A stretch of 19,885 nt of DNA from JAAFHS01 sp031396505 (GTDB lineage: Bacteria > Pseudomonadota > Alphaproteobacteria > Rhodobacterales > Rhodobacteraceae), in the NCBI GenBank assembly GCA_031396505.1, contig JANNKX010000076.1, positions 1-19,885 of the forward strand, written 5' to 3'. Shown here one piece after another: positions 1 to 7,780 of this stretch. A program made the translations under genes and the position numbers. The notes under the pieces were generated by a model. The model saw only the letters and a list, made by a program, of their open reading frames with translations. It was not told where the DNA came from and did not search any database. The first letter of the stretch is position 1. Each line of letters begins with the position of its first letter.

Positions 1-1194
1 GGGGTCGAATCCCAGAAGCCGGAGCGCGCCTATAAGGTGCATTTCCTGCATATTTTTAAGGTATTTGCCCACAAGTGTTAGGGCATGTGCCGTGTTCAGG
101 TCATTTGCGAGAGCTTCGACTACTTCCTCAGGTGGCCTAGCAAGATGGGGGGCAGCCGATGGTTTTGAAGCCGGATCGCTCCCCAAGAATGCTGCTATCT
201 TTGTTAGTGAGGCCTCCGCCTGCGCCGCCTTCTCCAGTGTCCAGTCCATTGGCTTGCCGTAATGCGTCATCATCAGAACAAACCGGATCACTTCGCCCGG
301 CACGCCCTGATCCAGCAAATCCCGCACGGTGAAGAAGTTGCCAAGCGACTTGGACATCTTCTTGCCCTCCACCAGCAGCATCTCGTTGTGCATCCACACC
401 TTTGCGAAGTCCCCGTGCGGATGCGCGCAGGCACTTTGGGCGATTTCGTTCTCGTGGTGCGGGAATTGCAGGTCGAGGCCGCCGCCGTGGATGTCGAACG
501 ATGCGCCCAGCAGTTCATGCGCCATCGCGCTGCATTCGATGTGCCAACCGGGGCGGCCTTTGCCCCAAGGTGAGCCCCACCCCGGTTCCTGCCCCGATGA
601 CGGTTTCCACAGCACGAAATCCATCGGGTCTTCCTTGAAGGGGGCGACCTCTACCCGTGCGCCTGCGATCATGTCATCCACCGAACGGCCCGACAGTTTG
701 CCATAGTCGGCGTAAGAGCGGACGCGGAACAGGACGTGGCCCGCCGCCTCGTAAGCATTTCCTTTGGCGATCAGGTCCGTGATCATCGCCACCATTGGCC
801 CGATGTATTCCGTCGCCCGTGGTTCATGGTTCGGGCGCAACGCCCCCAGTGCATCCATATCCGCGTGATACCATCCGATCGTCTCAACCGTCCGCTGATG
901 GATCAGATCCTCAAGGCTGCCCGCCGCCCCCGCTTTTTGCCTGCGCAATGCCTCGGCATTGATCTTGTCGTCCACATCGGTGAAGTTGCGCACATAGGTC
1001 ACGTGATCCGCCCCGTAGACATGCCGCAGCAGGCGGTAGAGCACATCAAACACCACCACGGGGCGCGCATTGCCCAAGTGCGCGCGGTCGTACACCGTGG
1101 GGCCGCAGACATACATCCGCACGTTGTTCAGATCGAGGGGGGTGAAATCCTCTTTCCGGCGGGTCTTTGTGTTGTGCAGGCGGATGGTGGTCAT
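1..1194 (-). CDS. cysS: Cysteine--tRNA ligase (CysRS), C-terminus beyond the window edge
   Basis: Charges tRNA-Cys with cysteine in the cytoplasm; class I synthetase. The visible 398 residues start at ATG 1194 and contain the family marks: Cys30 in CGPTVYD, the HIGH-type motif HLGN (39-42), Cys221, the zinc/substrate segment FPHHENE (244-250) and the KMSKS loop (279-283). The usual length is about 460 residues, so roughly the last 60 lie off the left edge. It is divergent from the YjbR-like gene, with a 210 bp gap that must hold both promoters; I could not pick a convincing -35/-10 pair there. Oddity: from about residue 328 onward (positions 1-213) synonymous codon choice changes, with ATA, CTA, AGG, GTA and TCA codons that are rare in the rest of the window. 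Identity is certain from the motifs. Confidence 0.97.
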   Translation of the reverse strand, partial: MTTIRLHNTKTRRKEDFTPLDLNNVRMYVCGPTVYDRAHLGNARPVVVFDVLYRLLRHVYGADHVTYVRNFTDVDDKINAEALRRQKAGAAGSLEDLIHQRTVETIGWYHADMDALGALRPNHEPRATEYIGPMVAMITDLIAKGNAYEAAGHVLFRVRSYADYGKLSGRSVDDMIAGARVEVAPFKEDPMDFVLWKPSSGQEPGWGSPWGKGRPGWHIECSAMAHELLGASFDIHGGGLDLQFPHHENEIAQSACAHPHGDFAKVWMHNEMLLVEGKKMSKSLGNFFTVRDLLDQGVPGEVIRFVLMMTHYGKPMDWTLEKAAQAEASLTKIAAFLGSDPASKPSAAPHLARPPEEVVEALANDLNTAHALTLVGKYLKNMQEMHLIGALRLLGFDP

Positions 1195-1404
1195 GGTCTA
1201 TGTCCCGATACAGGAAGTTCCCCTGCGGGACCGGTATCTTTGGTTTGGTGAGAAACGAAAGGAACGGCCCGCGCGACGATACGTCAGCAGGTAATGCAGC
1301 AGATGCAGATGATGCCGATTGCTTTCATGAGCCGCGTCATAACCCAACTCATGCAACCCGCCAAGAGACTTGTTCAGAATCCCCGTCGATGGCAGTCTGC
1401 CTGC

Positions 1405-1755
1405 ATGACCCGCCTTATCGTGAACCACTTCTGTGCAACCCTGCCGGGGGCCGAGGTTTCGGACCCGTGGAATACTGAGATCGGGGGTGGTGGCCATGAC
1501 GCGTGGAAGGTGGGGGGCAAGATGTTTGCCTGCATCGGCGCACAGGGTGGCGGCGTGTCGGTGAAAACCCCGGATGTGGACACGGCGCATCTGCTGATCG
1601 AGATGGGGCATGCGACGCGGGCGCCTTATTTTCACGCTTCATGGGTGCGGGTGCCCTGGGGCCTTGTGCCGGACGCGGAACTGCGTGAACGGCTGGAGGC
1701 GAGCTATTGGCTGATCCGCGCCAGCCTGCCGAAAAAGGTGCAGGCGGCGCTGTAA
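1405..1755 (+). CDS. YjbR/MmcQ-family protein (DUF419-like)
   Basis: Small protein of 116 residues resembling the MmcQ/YjbR family, a cyclophilin-like double-split beta-barrel fold sometimes described as DNA-binding; its cellular role is not firmly known. Recognition rests on the pattern of an N-terminal helix ending in LPGAEVSDPW, a central segment DAWKVGGKMFACIG, then VSVKTPD and the C-terminal HASWVRVPWG followed by a helix LRERLEASYWLI. I chose ATG 1405 because the product then has the family's usual length of about 115 residues; the frame is open upstream to 1294, but those extra 37 residues show no family similarity. No strong Shine-Dalgarno is visible before 1405, so the start is less certain than the identity. 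It may be co-transcribed with the decarboxylase, 71 bp downstream. Confidence 0.85.
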   Translation: MTRLIVNHFCATLPGAEVSDPWNTEIGGGGHDAWKVGGKMFACIGAQGGGVSVKTPDVDTAHLLIEMGHATRAPYFHASWVRVPWGLVPDAELRERLEASYWLIRASLPKKVQAAL

Positions 1756-1826
1756 ACGGGGGGGCCTGCACGGGCTTGCGGGTTGCGCGTCGCCATGACT
1801 TTATGCAGCGCGAAACGAAGGGTCCG

Positions 1827-3212
1827 ATGATGAACCATGATGATCTGCGCCACTGGTCCAAACGCGCGGCCGACTGGACGCATGACTACCACGCAACGCT
1901 TGGCCAACGCGCGGTGCGCGCGCCGCTGACCCCCGGTGCGGTGGCGCGGTTGCTGCCCGGCGCGGCCCCCGATGCGGCCGAGCCGATGGAAGCCATCTTT
2001 GCCGATTTCGAACGCATTGTACCGGGCGCGATGACGCATTGGCAGCACCCGCGTTTCTTTGCCTATTTCCCGGCGAACGCCTCGCCTGCGTCGATGCTGG
2101 CCGAACAGCTGGTCAATGCGATGGCGTGCAATGCGTTGATCTGGCAAACCTCGCCTGCGGCGACGGAAATGGAACAGGTGATGGTGCAATGGCTGCGCGC
2201 GGCTGTTGGCCTGCCCGAAGGTTTCGTGGGCACGATCCACGATTCGGCGACGAATGCGACGCTGTCTGCGGTGCTGACGATGCGCGAGATGGCGCTGGAT
2301 TATCAGGGCAATATTGATGGCCTGTCGGGCCAGCCGCGATTGCGGTTTTATGCGAGTGCGGAGACGCATTCATCGGTGGATAAGTCGATCCGGGTGGCGG
2401 GGATCGGGCAGGCAAACCTTGTGAAGGTGCCAACGGATGCGGGGCTGTCGATGGAGCCTGCGGCGCTGGATGCGGCGATCAGGGCGGATGTTGCGGCGGG
2501 CCATCTTCCGGCGGGGGTGATCTTGTGCACGGGGGGCACATCGGTGGGGGCCTGCGACCGGATCGGGGATTGCATTGCCGTGGCCCGCGCGCATGGCCTG
2601 CCGGTGCATGTGGATGCGGCATGGGCGGGGTCGGCGATGATCTGCCCGGAATTTCGGCATCTTTGGGCGGGTATCGAAGGGGCGGACAGTATCGTGTTCA
2701 ACCCGCATAAATGGCTGGGCGCGCAGTTTGACTGTTCGGTGCAGTTTATCCGCGATCCGGGGCCGCAGGTGCGCACGCTGGGCCTGCGACCCAGCTATCT
2801 GGAAACTGCGGGGCGCGAGGAGATCGTCAATTTCAACGAATGGACGGTGCCGCTTGGCCGCCGTTTCCGCGCGCTGAAGCTGTGGTTCAGCTTGCGCGCC
2901 TATGGCCTTGATGGCTTGCGCGGGATGATCCGGAACCATGTGGGATGGGCGGAACAGGCGTGCAATGCCCTGCGCGCGCTGCCCGGTATTACCATCACGA
3001 CCGAACCCGCGCTGTCGCTGTTCAGCTTTGCCTTGCCCGGCGATGCGGAAACCGAAGCGTTGCTGCACCGCATCAATGACGACGGGCGGATTTATCTGAC
3101 GCAAACGCGCCACGCCGGGCGCTATGTGATCCGGGTGCAGGTTGGGTCGTTTGATTGCACAAGGGAAGATGTCATGATGATCCCGGCGGTCGTGGCCGAA
3201 CTTGCCGGGTGA
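1827..3212 (+). CDS. Group II PLP-dependent decarboxylase (aromatic-L-amino-acid decarboxylase-like)
   Basis: Cytoplasmic pyridoxal-phosphate enzyme of the DDC/AADC family (461 residues, usual for bacterial members), expected to remove CO2 from an amino acid and give the amine. Visible marks are His181 in AETHSSVDK, which stacks on PLP in relatives, Asp263 in HVDAAWAGSA, which contacts the pyridine nitrogen, and Lys295 in FNPHKWLG, the Schiff-base lysine. Near the C-terminus are NEWTVPLGRR and the end segment RYVIRVQVGS. Start: ATG 1827 or the adjacent ATG 1830; a GAAGGG Shine-Dalgarno at 1817-1822 suits 1830 slightly better. The substrate cannot be read from sequence: tryptophan, tyrosine, DOPA or another amino acid are all possible, and no transporter or further amine gene lies beside it. 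Glutamate decarboxylase is less likely given the overall AADC-like pattern. Confidence 0.92.
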   Translation: MMNHDDLRHWSKRAADWTHDYHATLGQRAVRAPLTPGAVARLLPGAAPDAAEPMEAIFADFERIVPGAMTHWQHPRFFAYFPANASPASMLAEQLVNAMACNALIWQTSPAATEMEQVMVQWLRAAVGLPEGFVGTIHDSATNATLSAVLTMREMALDYQGNIDGLSGQPRLRFYASAETHSSVDKSIRVAGIGQANLVKVPTDAGLSMEPAALDAAIRADVAAGHLPAGVILCTGGTSVGACDRIGDCIAVARAHGLPVHVDAAWAGSAMICPEFRHLWAGIEGADSIVFNPHKWLGAQFDCSVQFIRDPGPQVRTLGLRPSYLETAGREEIVNFNEWTVPLGRRFRALKLWFSLRAYGLDGLRGMIRNHVGWAEQACNALRALPGITITTEPALSLFSFALPGDAETEALLHRINDDGRIYLTQTRHAGRYVIRVQVGSFDCTREDVMMIPAVVAELAG

Positions 3213-3225
3213 TGCGTTGGGGCAG

Positions 3226-3242
3226 CGGGAATTCCCGTTTTT
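3226..3242 (+). terminator. Short palindrome plus T-run after the decarboxylase
   Basis: A perfect 12 bp palindrome (CGGGAATTCCCG) is followed at once by five T residues, 13 bp after the decarboxylase stop and just before the Shine-Dalgarno of the TPM gene. As RNA this gives only a 4 bp stem with an AAUU loop, so it would be a weak intrinsic terminator or attenuator that lets some transcription continue into the next gene. Confidence 0.35.
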
Positions 3243-3255
3243 CGAAGGATGCCGG

Positions 3256-4186
3256 ATGATGCGAAATCTTTGGACGGCGGTTGCAGCAAAGCTGAGGCCG
3301 ATCGCGGGCATTTTTCTGATCCTGCTGCTTTTGTCGCCTTTCGCCGCCAGTGCGCAAGATTTGCCCGAAGCGCTGAATGACACCGTCAGCGATTTTGCCC
3401 GCGTGATCCCTGCGGTCGAGGAAACGCGCCTGTCATCGGATATGACATTGCGGCGGGATCAGACGGGCGTGCATGTGGTCGTGGTGACGATGAACCGGAT
3501 GCAGGGCGCAAAACCGGGTGAGCGGATCGAGACCTATGCCACGCGTCTTTTCAACCATTGGGGCATTGGGGACGCCGGGCGCAACGACGGCATTCTGATC
3601 CTTGTCGTCACGGGTGACCGGGCGGCGCGTATCGCACTCGGGTCAGGCTACGATTCCGTTTATGACGGGCGTGCCACGCGGGTCATCGAGACGGCGATGC
3701 TGCCCGCGTTCCGCGACGGGCGCCTGGCGGACGGAATCATCGCAGGCGTCGCCTCGGCGCAAGAAAGGCTTGTGGCCCCCTATCTGGCGGGAAAACCAGT
3801 CACAGTTGACGAAGGCTTTCCCAAGCCGTTTGACAAAACCATGCTTTGGATCATCGGGTTGATTGGGGGTGGAGCCGCATTGGTCTTTGGCGGGCGGGCG
3901 GGCGGCGTGGAACGCCCATGTACGCTGCCCGCAATGCCAGCAAGCCACACTCACACGCCGCAACGAGGTTCTGTCGCGTGCCACGACCTACAGTTCGGGG
4001 AACGGGATACGGCATTTCAACTGTTCCAACTGTGGCTACGCCCTGTCGACGGCCTACACGATCGCCCAACAGCGCGACGACGACGATCGCAGCGGCCACA
4101 GCAGTGGCGGGGGCGGCAGCAGCAGCAGTGGTGGCGGATTTGGTGGTGGCGGATCGTCCGGCGGGGGTGGCACGGGCAAATGGTAG
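3256..4186 (+). pseudogene. TPM-domain membrane protein with zinc ribbon and Gly-rich tail, frameshifted
   Basis: Relative of the YgcG/Psb32 (TPM) family of exported, membrane-anchored proteins; biochemical role uncertain. ATG 3256 is preceded by a good GAAGGA Shine-Dalgarno. In order: signal peptide (residues 1-34, hydrophobic FLILLLL, then ASA|Q); TPM domain (about 36-180) with VHVVVVTMN, HWGIGDAGRNDGILILV and LPAFRDGRLADGI; and a membrane span LWIIGLIGGGAALVF. The frame then shifts within 3889-3904. In the other frame the protein continues AAWNAHVRCPQCQQ, a second knuckle CSNC, and a Ser/Gly-rich tail ending GGTGKW with stop 4184-4186, exactly the usual family ending. Read unshifted, the first frame yields unrelated residues to 4284 and overlaps the convergent gene. 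Removing one GGCG unit (or one base) restores a full protein of about 309 residues. Could be real phase variation, mutation or sequencing error. Confidence 0.85.
3889..3904 (+). repeat. (GGCG)4 tetranucleotide tandem repeat inside the TPM gene
   Basis: Four perfect GGCG units lie exactly where the TPM gene changes frame. Because the unit is not a multiple of three, gain or loss of one copy moves the frame. With three copies the reading becomes FGGRAAWNAHV and joins the membrane segment to the zinc ribbon in one frame. Confidence 0.9.
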
Positions 4187-4231
4187 ACGCCAACCCGTAC
4201 CCCCTGCCGCACGCAGACATACCTGCAAAGT

Positions 4232-4262
4232 TGGCGGGCCATGCGCATGGCACAGCCCGCCA
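4232..4262. terminator. Bidirectional hairpin between convergent TPM and outer membrane protein genes
   Basis: An 8 bp perfect stem (TGGCGGGC 4232-4239 pairing with GCCCGCCA 4255-4262) encloses a 15 nt loop that itself contains the palindrome CCATGCGCATGG. It sits between the TPM stop (4186) and the stop of the convergent gene (4268). On the minus strand the stem is followed by AACTTTG, a poor but present T-run, so it most likely ends the minus-strand transcript; on the plus strand no T-run follows. Confidence 0.5.
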
Positions 4263-4267
4263 TGCGA

Positions 4268-4870
4268 TCAGAACGCGAAGCTGACCTTGGCCTTGACCGT
4301 GGTCACGTCAAGATCGACGCCCGAACCATCAAAGTTGTCAAAGCCATGGGTCAGAATCTCGCCGCCCACACGCCATTGATCCGTCAGCGCATAATCGGCG
4401 CCCACACCTGCAACCCAGCCGTCATCGGACAGCGATGCGCCGCCGACGTCAGCATCGGCATAAGCATAGCCCGCGGTGCCGTACACAAGCGTGCGCCCAA
4501 GATCGGCACCTGCCATCAACTTGAGCCGGGTCACTGAATTCAGCTCGTCTCCGGCCACGGCACCCAGATCAATGCTCGCGGTGTCATAGTCGATCTCGCC
4601 GCCCACGACCGCCTTGCCAAAGTCATAGCGATAGCCTGCATGCACGCCGCCAAGCACGCCATCGCCGTCCAGAGCACTGCCATTGCTGTCAATATCGGCA
4701 TAGCCCAGCTGCGCACCGACATAGGCCCCGCCCCACTCACCGCCCGTATTCACGGGTGCCGCAACGGGTGCAACAACAATCGGCTCGGGGATCGGTTCAA
4801 TCGGGCCACCGGCAAACGCCGGCATGCCAAGTGTCGTCATCAACAAAATGCTCGTGATGGATGTTTTCAT
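4268..4870 (-). CDS. Outer membrane beta-barrel protein (porin/OmpA-like 8-strand family)
   Basis: A 200-residue exported protein. The signal peptide spans residues 1-20 (MKTSITSILL..., cleavage after AFA). A Pro-rich linker (about 22-46) is followed by a barrel of about 150 residues with alternating hydrophobic/polar strands such as WGGAYVGAQLGY, GGVHAGYRYDF, AVVGGEIDYD, GRTLVYGTAGYAYA and WVAGVGADYAL. It ends KVSFAF with the C-terminal Phe needed for BAM-dependent insertion. ATG 4870 was chosen because AAGGAG lies 6 nt upstream; the frame is open to 4885 only through a TTG. Family members are often called porin family protein or opacity-like surface antigen; no specific ligand or pore function can be inferred. 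Likely monocistronic, with its own leader and terminator. Confidence 0.88.
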   Translation of the reverse strand: MKTSITSILLMTTLGMPAFAGGPIEPIPEPIVVAPVAAPVNTGGEWGGAYVGAQLGYADIDSNGSALDGDGVLGGVHAGYRYDFGKAVVGGEIDYDTASIDLGAVAGDELNSVTRLKLMAGADLGRTLVYGTAGYAYADADVGGASLSDDGWVAGVGADYALTDQWRVGGEILTHGFDNFDGSGVDLDVTTVKAKVSFAF

Positions 4871-4893
4871 CGTCATCTCCTTCAAGGTCCAGC

Positions 4894-4908
4894 GGCCGTT
4901 TTCCGGCC
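4894..4908 (-). other. Leader stem-loop before the outer membrane protein gene
   Basis: On the minus strand GGCCG-GAAAA-CGGCC forms a 5 bp GC stem with a five-base loop, ending 14 nt before the Shine-Dalgarno at about 4875-4880. If transcription begins near 4912 this hairpin would be at the extreme 5' end of the mRNA, as in stable omp messages. The role is inferred from position only. Confidence 0.3.
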
Positions 4909-4918
4909 TGCGTCGTTC

Positions 4919-4947
4919 TTAAAAGGGTCATGATACAGACAACACAA
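4919..4947 (-). promoter_or_regulatory. Possible promoter of the outer membrane protein gene
   Basis: Minus strand TTGTGT (4942-4947) and TTTTAA (4919-4924) are separated by 17 bp, about 50 bp upstream of the start codon. Each hexamer matches the sigma-70 consensus at only three or so positions, so this is a guess based on spacing and on the lower GC of the spot. Confidence 0.25.
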
Positions 4948-5098
4948 CTGCGCCTCACCTCGTTTTGATTGCACGGAGCGGGCGAATGCATCTACCCGCC
5001 GACGCCGCGTGCGCGTTTGCGCTGCATTTGGCCGATACGCGCGCCCCCGGTACATTAGGCGGCCACCCATGGAACCAAACGCGGGCCAGAGCGTTACG

Positions 5099-6898
5099 CT
5101 ATGCCCTGTCGGCCAGCAGCAGCCATTCCTCTTCGGCGACCGTGAGTTGGCGCTGACGATCGGCCATCATTTCCGATGCCTTGCGGAATTTTACCGGCTC
5201 CCTCGAATACAGATCCGGGCCTTCCAGCAATTCCGCCAGCTTGGCAATTTCGGCCTCCAGCCGTTCAATCAGGCCCGGCAGATCGTTCATCCGCTTGCGT
5301 TCGGTGAAACTTAGCCCTGCGTTGGTGGGTACATAGACCTTGTGCGCCGCCGCGGCCGCCTTGGCGCGCGCCTCTTCGGCCGCAAACAGCGCCGGGCGCT
5401 GCGTTACATAATCGGTCCAGCCGCCCGGATAGACCATCGCGCGGCCCTGCCCTTCCAGTGCCACGGTCGTCGTTGCCACCCGGTCGATGAAATCGCGGTC
5501 ATGGCTGACCAGCAGCACGGTGCCGTCATATTCGCCCAAGATATCCTGCAGCAGATCAAGGGTTTCCACGTCCAGATCATTGGTCGGCTCGTCCAGAATC
5601 AACAGATTGGACGGCCGCGCCATCAGTTTGGCCAGCAAAAGCCGCGCCTTTTCGCCCCCCGACAACGACGAAACCGGCGCACGCGCCTGCCGTTCGTCGA
5701 ACAGGAAATCTTTCAGGTACGCCACCACATGTTTCGGATTGCCGCGCACCATCACCTGATCGGACGCGCCCGATACCGCCATCAAAGGATCACCCGTCAG
5801 GTTTTCCCACAGGGTCGCCTTGGCATCCAGTTGCGCGCGGGCCTGATCGAACACCGCGATATCCAGATTGGTGCCCAGCGTCACCGTGCCCGCGTCCGGT
5901 GCCAATTGCCCGGTCAGCATTTTCAGGATGGTCGTTTTGCCGACACCATTAGGGCCGACAAAGGCGACCCGGTCACCGCGCAACACGCGCAGATCGAAGC
6001 CTTGGGTGATGACCGTGTCGCCAAAAGCCTTGCTGATGCCGCGGGCCTCGATCACCTTTTTGCCGGACACCGCGCCGCTTTCAATCTCCAGCGCCGCCGT
6101 GCCCTGCCTGCGGATGTGCGAGGCGCGTTCGTCGCGCAGGGCCGCCAGTGCGCGCACCCGGCCCTGATTGCGCTTGCGCCGCGCCGAAATGCCTTCAACC
6201 GCCCATTTCGCCTCGGCCTTGATCTTGCGGTCCAGCTTGTGGCGGGCGTCATCCTCTTCGGCCCAGACGGTTTCGCGCCATTCCTCGAACCCGTCAAAAC
6301 CGGATTCGCGGCGGCGCACTTGCCCCCGGTCGATCCACAACGTCGCCTTTGACAGTGCGCGCAGAAACGCGCGGTCATGGCTGATAAGGACGAATGCTGT
6401 GCGGGTCGATTTCAGCTCGGCTTCCAGCCATTCGATGGCGTGGATGTCCAGATGGTTCGTCGGCTCGTCCAGCAGCATCAACTCTGGCGCCTCGGCCAGC
6501 AGCTTTGCCAATGCCGCGCGGCGCTTTTCGCCGCCCGAGGCCGTCGCCACCGCCATGTCGGGGTCGAATTTCAACCCTTCGGCCACCATCGGCACGCGGT
6601 ACGCCTCGCCCTCGTCCAGACGGCTGGCGGCGAAATCGCCCAGCGTGGCAAACCCGGACAAATCCGGGTCTTGTTCCATATAGCCGACCGTGATGCCCGG
6701 CGGCACCACGCGTTCGCCGACATCCGCGTCGGCGAGGCCCGCCATGACCTTCATCAGGGTGGATTTGCCCGATCCGTTGCGCCCGACTAGCGCCACACGG
6801 TCGCCGGGTTGAATCACCAGCGACAGGTCGTCAAAAACCGGATTCCCGCCGAATGTCAGCGAGATATCGTTCAATTGCAAAAGGGGTGCGCGTGCCAT
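5099..6898 (-). CDS. uup: ABC-F family ATPase, Uup type
   Basis: Soluble tandem ATPase without membrane domains; ABC-F proteins act on ribosomes, and Uup also affects precise excision and branched DNA intermediates in E. coli. The 599 residues show Walker A GRNGSGKS (39-46), signature SGGEK (121-125), Walker B with LLDEPTNHLD (142-151), and a charged interdomain linker (about 192-265). The second set is GPNGVGKT (315-322), SGGEK (413-417) and LILDEPTNDLD (433-443). The C-terminal extension (about 530-599) has the coiled-coil pattern of Uup (FTERKRMNDLPGLIERLEAEI). ATG 6898 is chosen because conserved sequence begins at once; an upstream in-frame start at 6919 adds seven unlikely residues. It lies 38 bp after the OlsB-like gene and is probably co-transcribed with it. 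EttA or another ABC-F subtype is less likely because of the Uup-style C-terminus. Confidence 0.93.
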   Translation of the reverse strand: MARAPLLQLNDISLTFGGNPVFDDLSLVIQPGDRVALVGRNGSGKSTLMKVMAGLADADVGERVVPPGITVGYMEQDPDLSGFATLGDFAASRLDEGEAYRVPMVAEGLKFDPDMAVATASGGEKRRAALAKLLAEAPELMLLDEPTNHLDIHAIEWLEAELKSTRTAFVLISHDRAFLRALSKATLWIDRGQVRRRESGFDGFEEWRETVWAEEDDARHKLDRKIKAEAKWAVEGISARRKRNQGRVRALAALRDERASHIRRQGTAALEIESGAVSGKKVIEARGISKAFGDTVITQGFDLRVLRGDRVAFVGPNGVGKTTILKMLTGQLAPDAGTVTLGTNLDIAVFDQARAQLDAKATLWENLTGDPLMAVSGASDQVMVRGNPKHVVAYLKDFLFDERQARAPVSSLSGGEKARLLLAKLMARPSNLLILDEPTNDLDVETLDLLQDILGEYDGTVLLVSHDRDFIDRVATTTVALEGQGRAMVYPGGWTDYVTQRPALFAAEEARAKAAAAAHKVYVPTNAGLSFTERKRMNDLPGLIERLEAEIAKLAELLEGPDLYSREPVKFRKASEMMADRQRQLTVAEEEWLLLADRA

Positions 6899-6936
6899 GC
6901 CGGGCAGGTAGCGGGGCACAGCGCAAAGGTCAACGG

Positions 6937-7683
6937 TCAGCGCGCAACGGCACGCAAGGCACGCGCACGGGCGGGCGGAATGGCCGCAATATCAAGGGCC
7001 GTGAACACATGCAGGGTATCGAGGGCACGGTCCACCACCGCATGATCACTGACCCAGCCACCCATCATCAGATAGGTGCGCAACAAGGCAGGCATTTGCG
7101 TCTGGGCCAGCCGCGGATCAAAATCCGTGAGGTTTGCCGCATAAGCGACTGTTTCGGAATGACGCTTTCCCGGACGCAGCGCGCGTGGTCCCAGATGATG
7201 TGCCGCCAGCGATTGCAGCGCCGCATGGTGCCGGGCCGGGTCCGCGCCATCAAACGACGTGCAGCAAAACAGCATCGCCACACCCTTGGCATCCACCACC
7301 CGCGCCATCGCCCCCCAGGCCATGCGCAGCAGATCGGCATCCGGCGTGCGCTGCGGTGCCGTGCAAAAGCGACCCAGTTCCATCATCGGCCCAACAAAGG
7401 CAGAAAGCCCTTCAAGATCATAGTATTGCGCGGCATAGCTGCGATGGATTTCTGCGCCGCTCGGCAATGGCATTAACCGATATGTGCAGACAAGCGCCCC
7501 TGAATCCGCCGCTTCCACCAGCATATGCAGACAGGTTGCGTCAAAGGCATCGGCGTCGCGATCAACGCTCGGCGCGGCAGTTCTTGCCCTAAAGCACTGA
7601 TATCTTAAGGTTTGCGCCGCAACAAGGTCGTCCGGCGTCTGGGCCAGACGCGCGGTATAGCGGCCTTGTCGCAGCGCCAGCAT
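6937..7683 (-). CDS. olsB: OlsB-like GNAT N-acyltransferase (ornithine lipid synthesis)
   Basis: Expected to transfer a 3-hydroxyacyl chain from acyl carrier protein to the amino group of ornithine, the first step to ornithine lipids. The 248-residue length fits. Family pattern seen: TLRYQCFR near residue 30, a following acidic stretch with DAFDATCLHMLV, then VCTYRLMP, the segment SYAAQYYDL, and the diagnostic MELGRFC. Start ATG 7683; the frame is open upstream to 7797, but that part overlaps the divergent msrB start and has no family similarity. A weak GGGAAG precedes the ATG. In many Rhodobacterales the partner olsA (O-acyltransferase) is adjacent; here no olsA is present and the downstream gene is uup. 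A related long-chain N-acyl amino acid synthase is the main alternative. Confidence 0.8.
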   Translation of the reverse strand: MLALRQGRYTARLAQTPDDLVAAQTLRYQCFRARTAAPSVDRDADAFDATCLHMLVEAADSGALVCTYRLMPLPSGAEIHRSYAAQYYDLEGLSAFVGPMMELGRFCTAPQRTPDADLLRMAWGAMARVVDAKGVAMLFCCTSFDGADPARHHAALQSLAAHHLGPRALRPGKRHSETVAYAANLTDFDPRLAQTQMPALLRTYLMMGGWVSDHAVVDRALDTLHVFTALDIAAIPPARARALRAVAR

Positions 7684-7702
7684 CGTGCAGTCACTTCCCA
7701 CC

Positions 7703-7731
7703 TTGGCGGGACGGCCCCGCAATCCTAGATA
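7703..7731 (+). promoter_or_regulatory. Possible msrB promoter
   Basis: TTGGCG (7703-7708) and TAGATA (7726-7731) are spaced 17 bp, 49 bp before the msrB start, in the 97 bp gap between the divergent olsB and msrB genes. The -35 matches at its TTG core, the -10 only partly. Confidence 0.3.
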
Positions 7732-7780
7732 TGAACGGAACCAAGGTCCGCACGCAAGCAAGATTGGAAGGACGCGACAG

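Noticed and set aside
2370..3383. Minus-strand open frame of 337 codons opposite the decarboxylase
   Set aside because: Low-complexity Arg/Pro/His composition and no motif; the opposite strand carries a complete PLP enzyme with catalytic residues.
4090..4186. Gly/Ser codon-rich stretch considered as a separate DNA repeat
   Set aside because: It encodes the usual low-complexity tail of TPM-domain proteins and is explained by protein composition.
4187..4284. Continuation of the unshifted TPM frame into the convergent outer membrane protein gene
   Set aside because: The residues after the repeat in this frame have no similarity to the family, while the other frame gives zinc ribbon and Gly-rich tail; it is a product of the frameshift.
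4965..5156. Small plus-strand frame in the gap between the outer membrane protein and uup genes
   Set aside because: No Shine-Dalgarno, no recognisable pattern, and it extends into the uup coding sequence; the 228 bp gap is better explained as promoter and leader sequence.
5342..6352. Plus-strand open frame of 336 codons opposite uup
   Set aside because: Arg/Gln/His-rich shadow of a fully motif-supported ABC-F gene.
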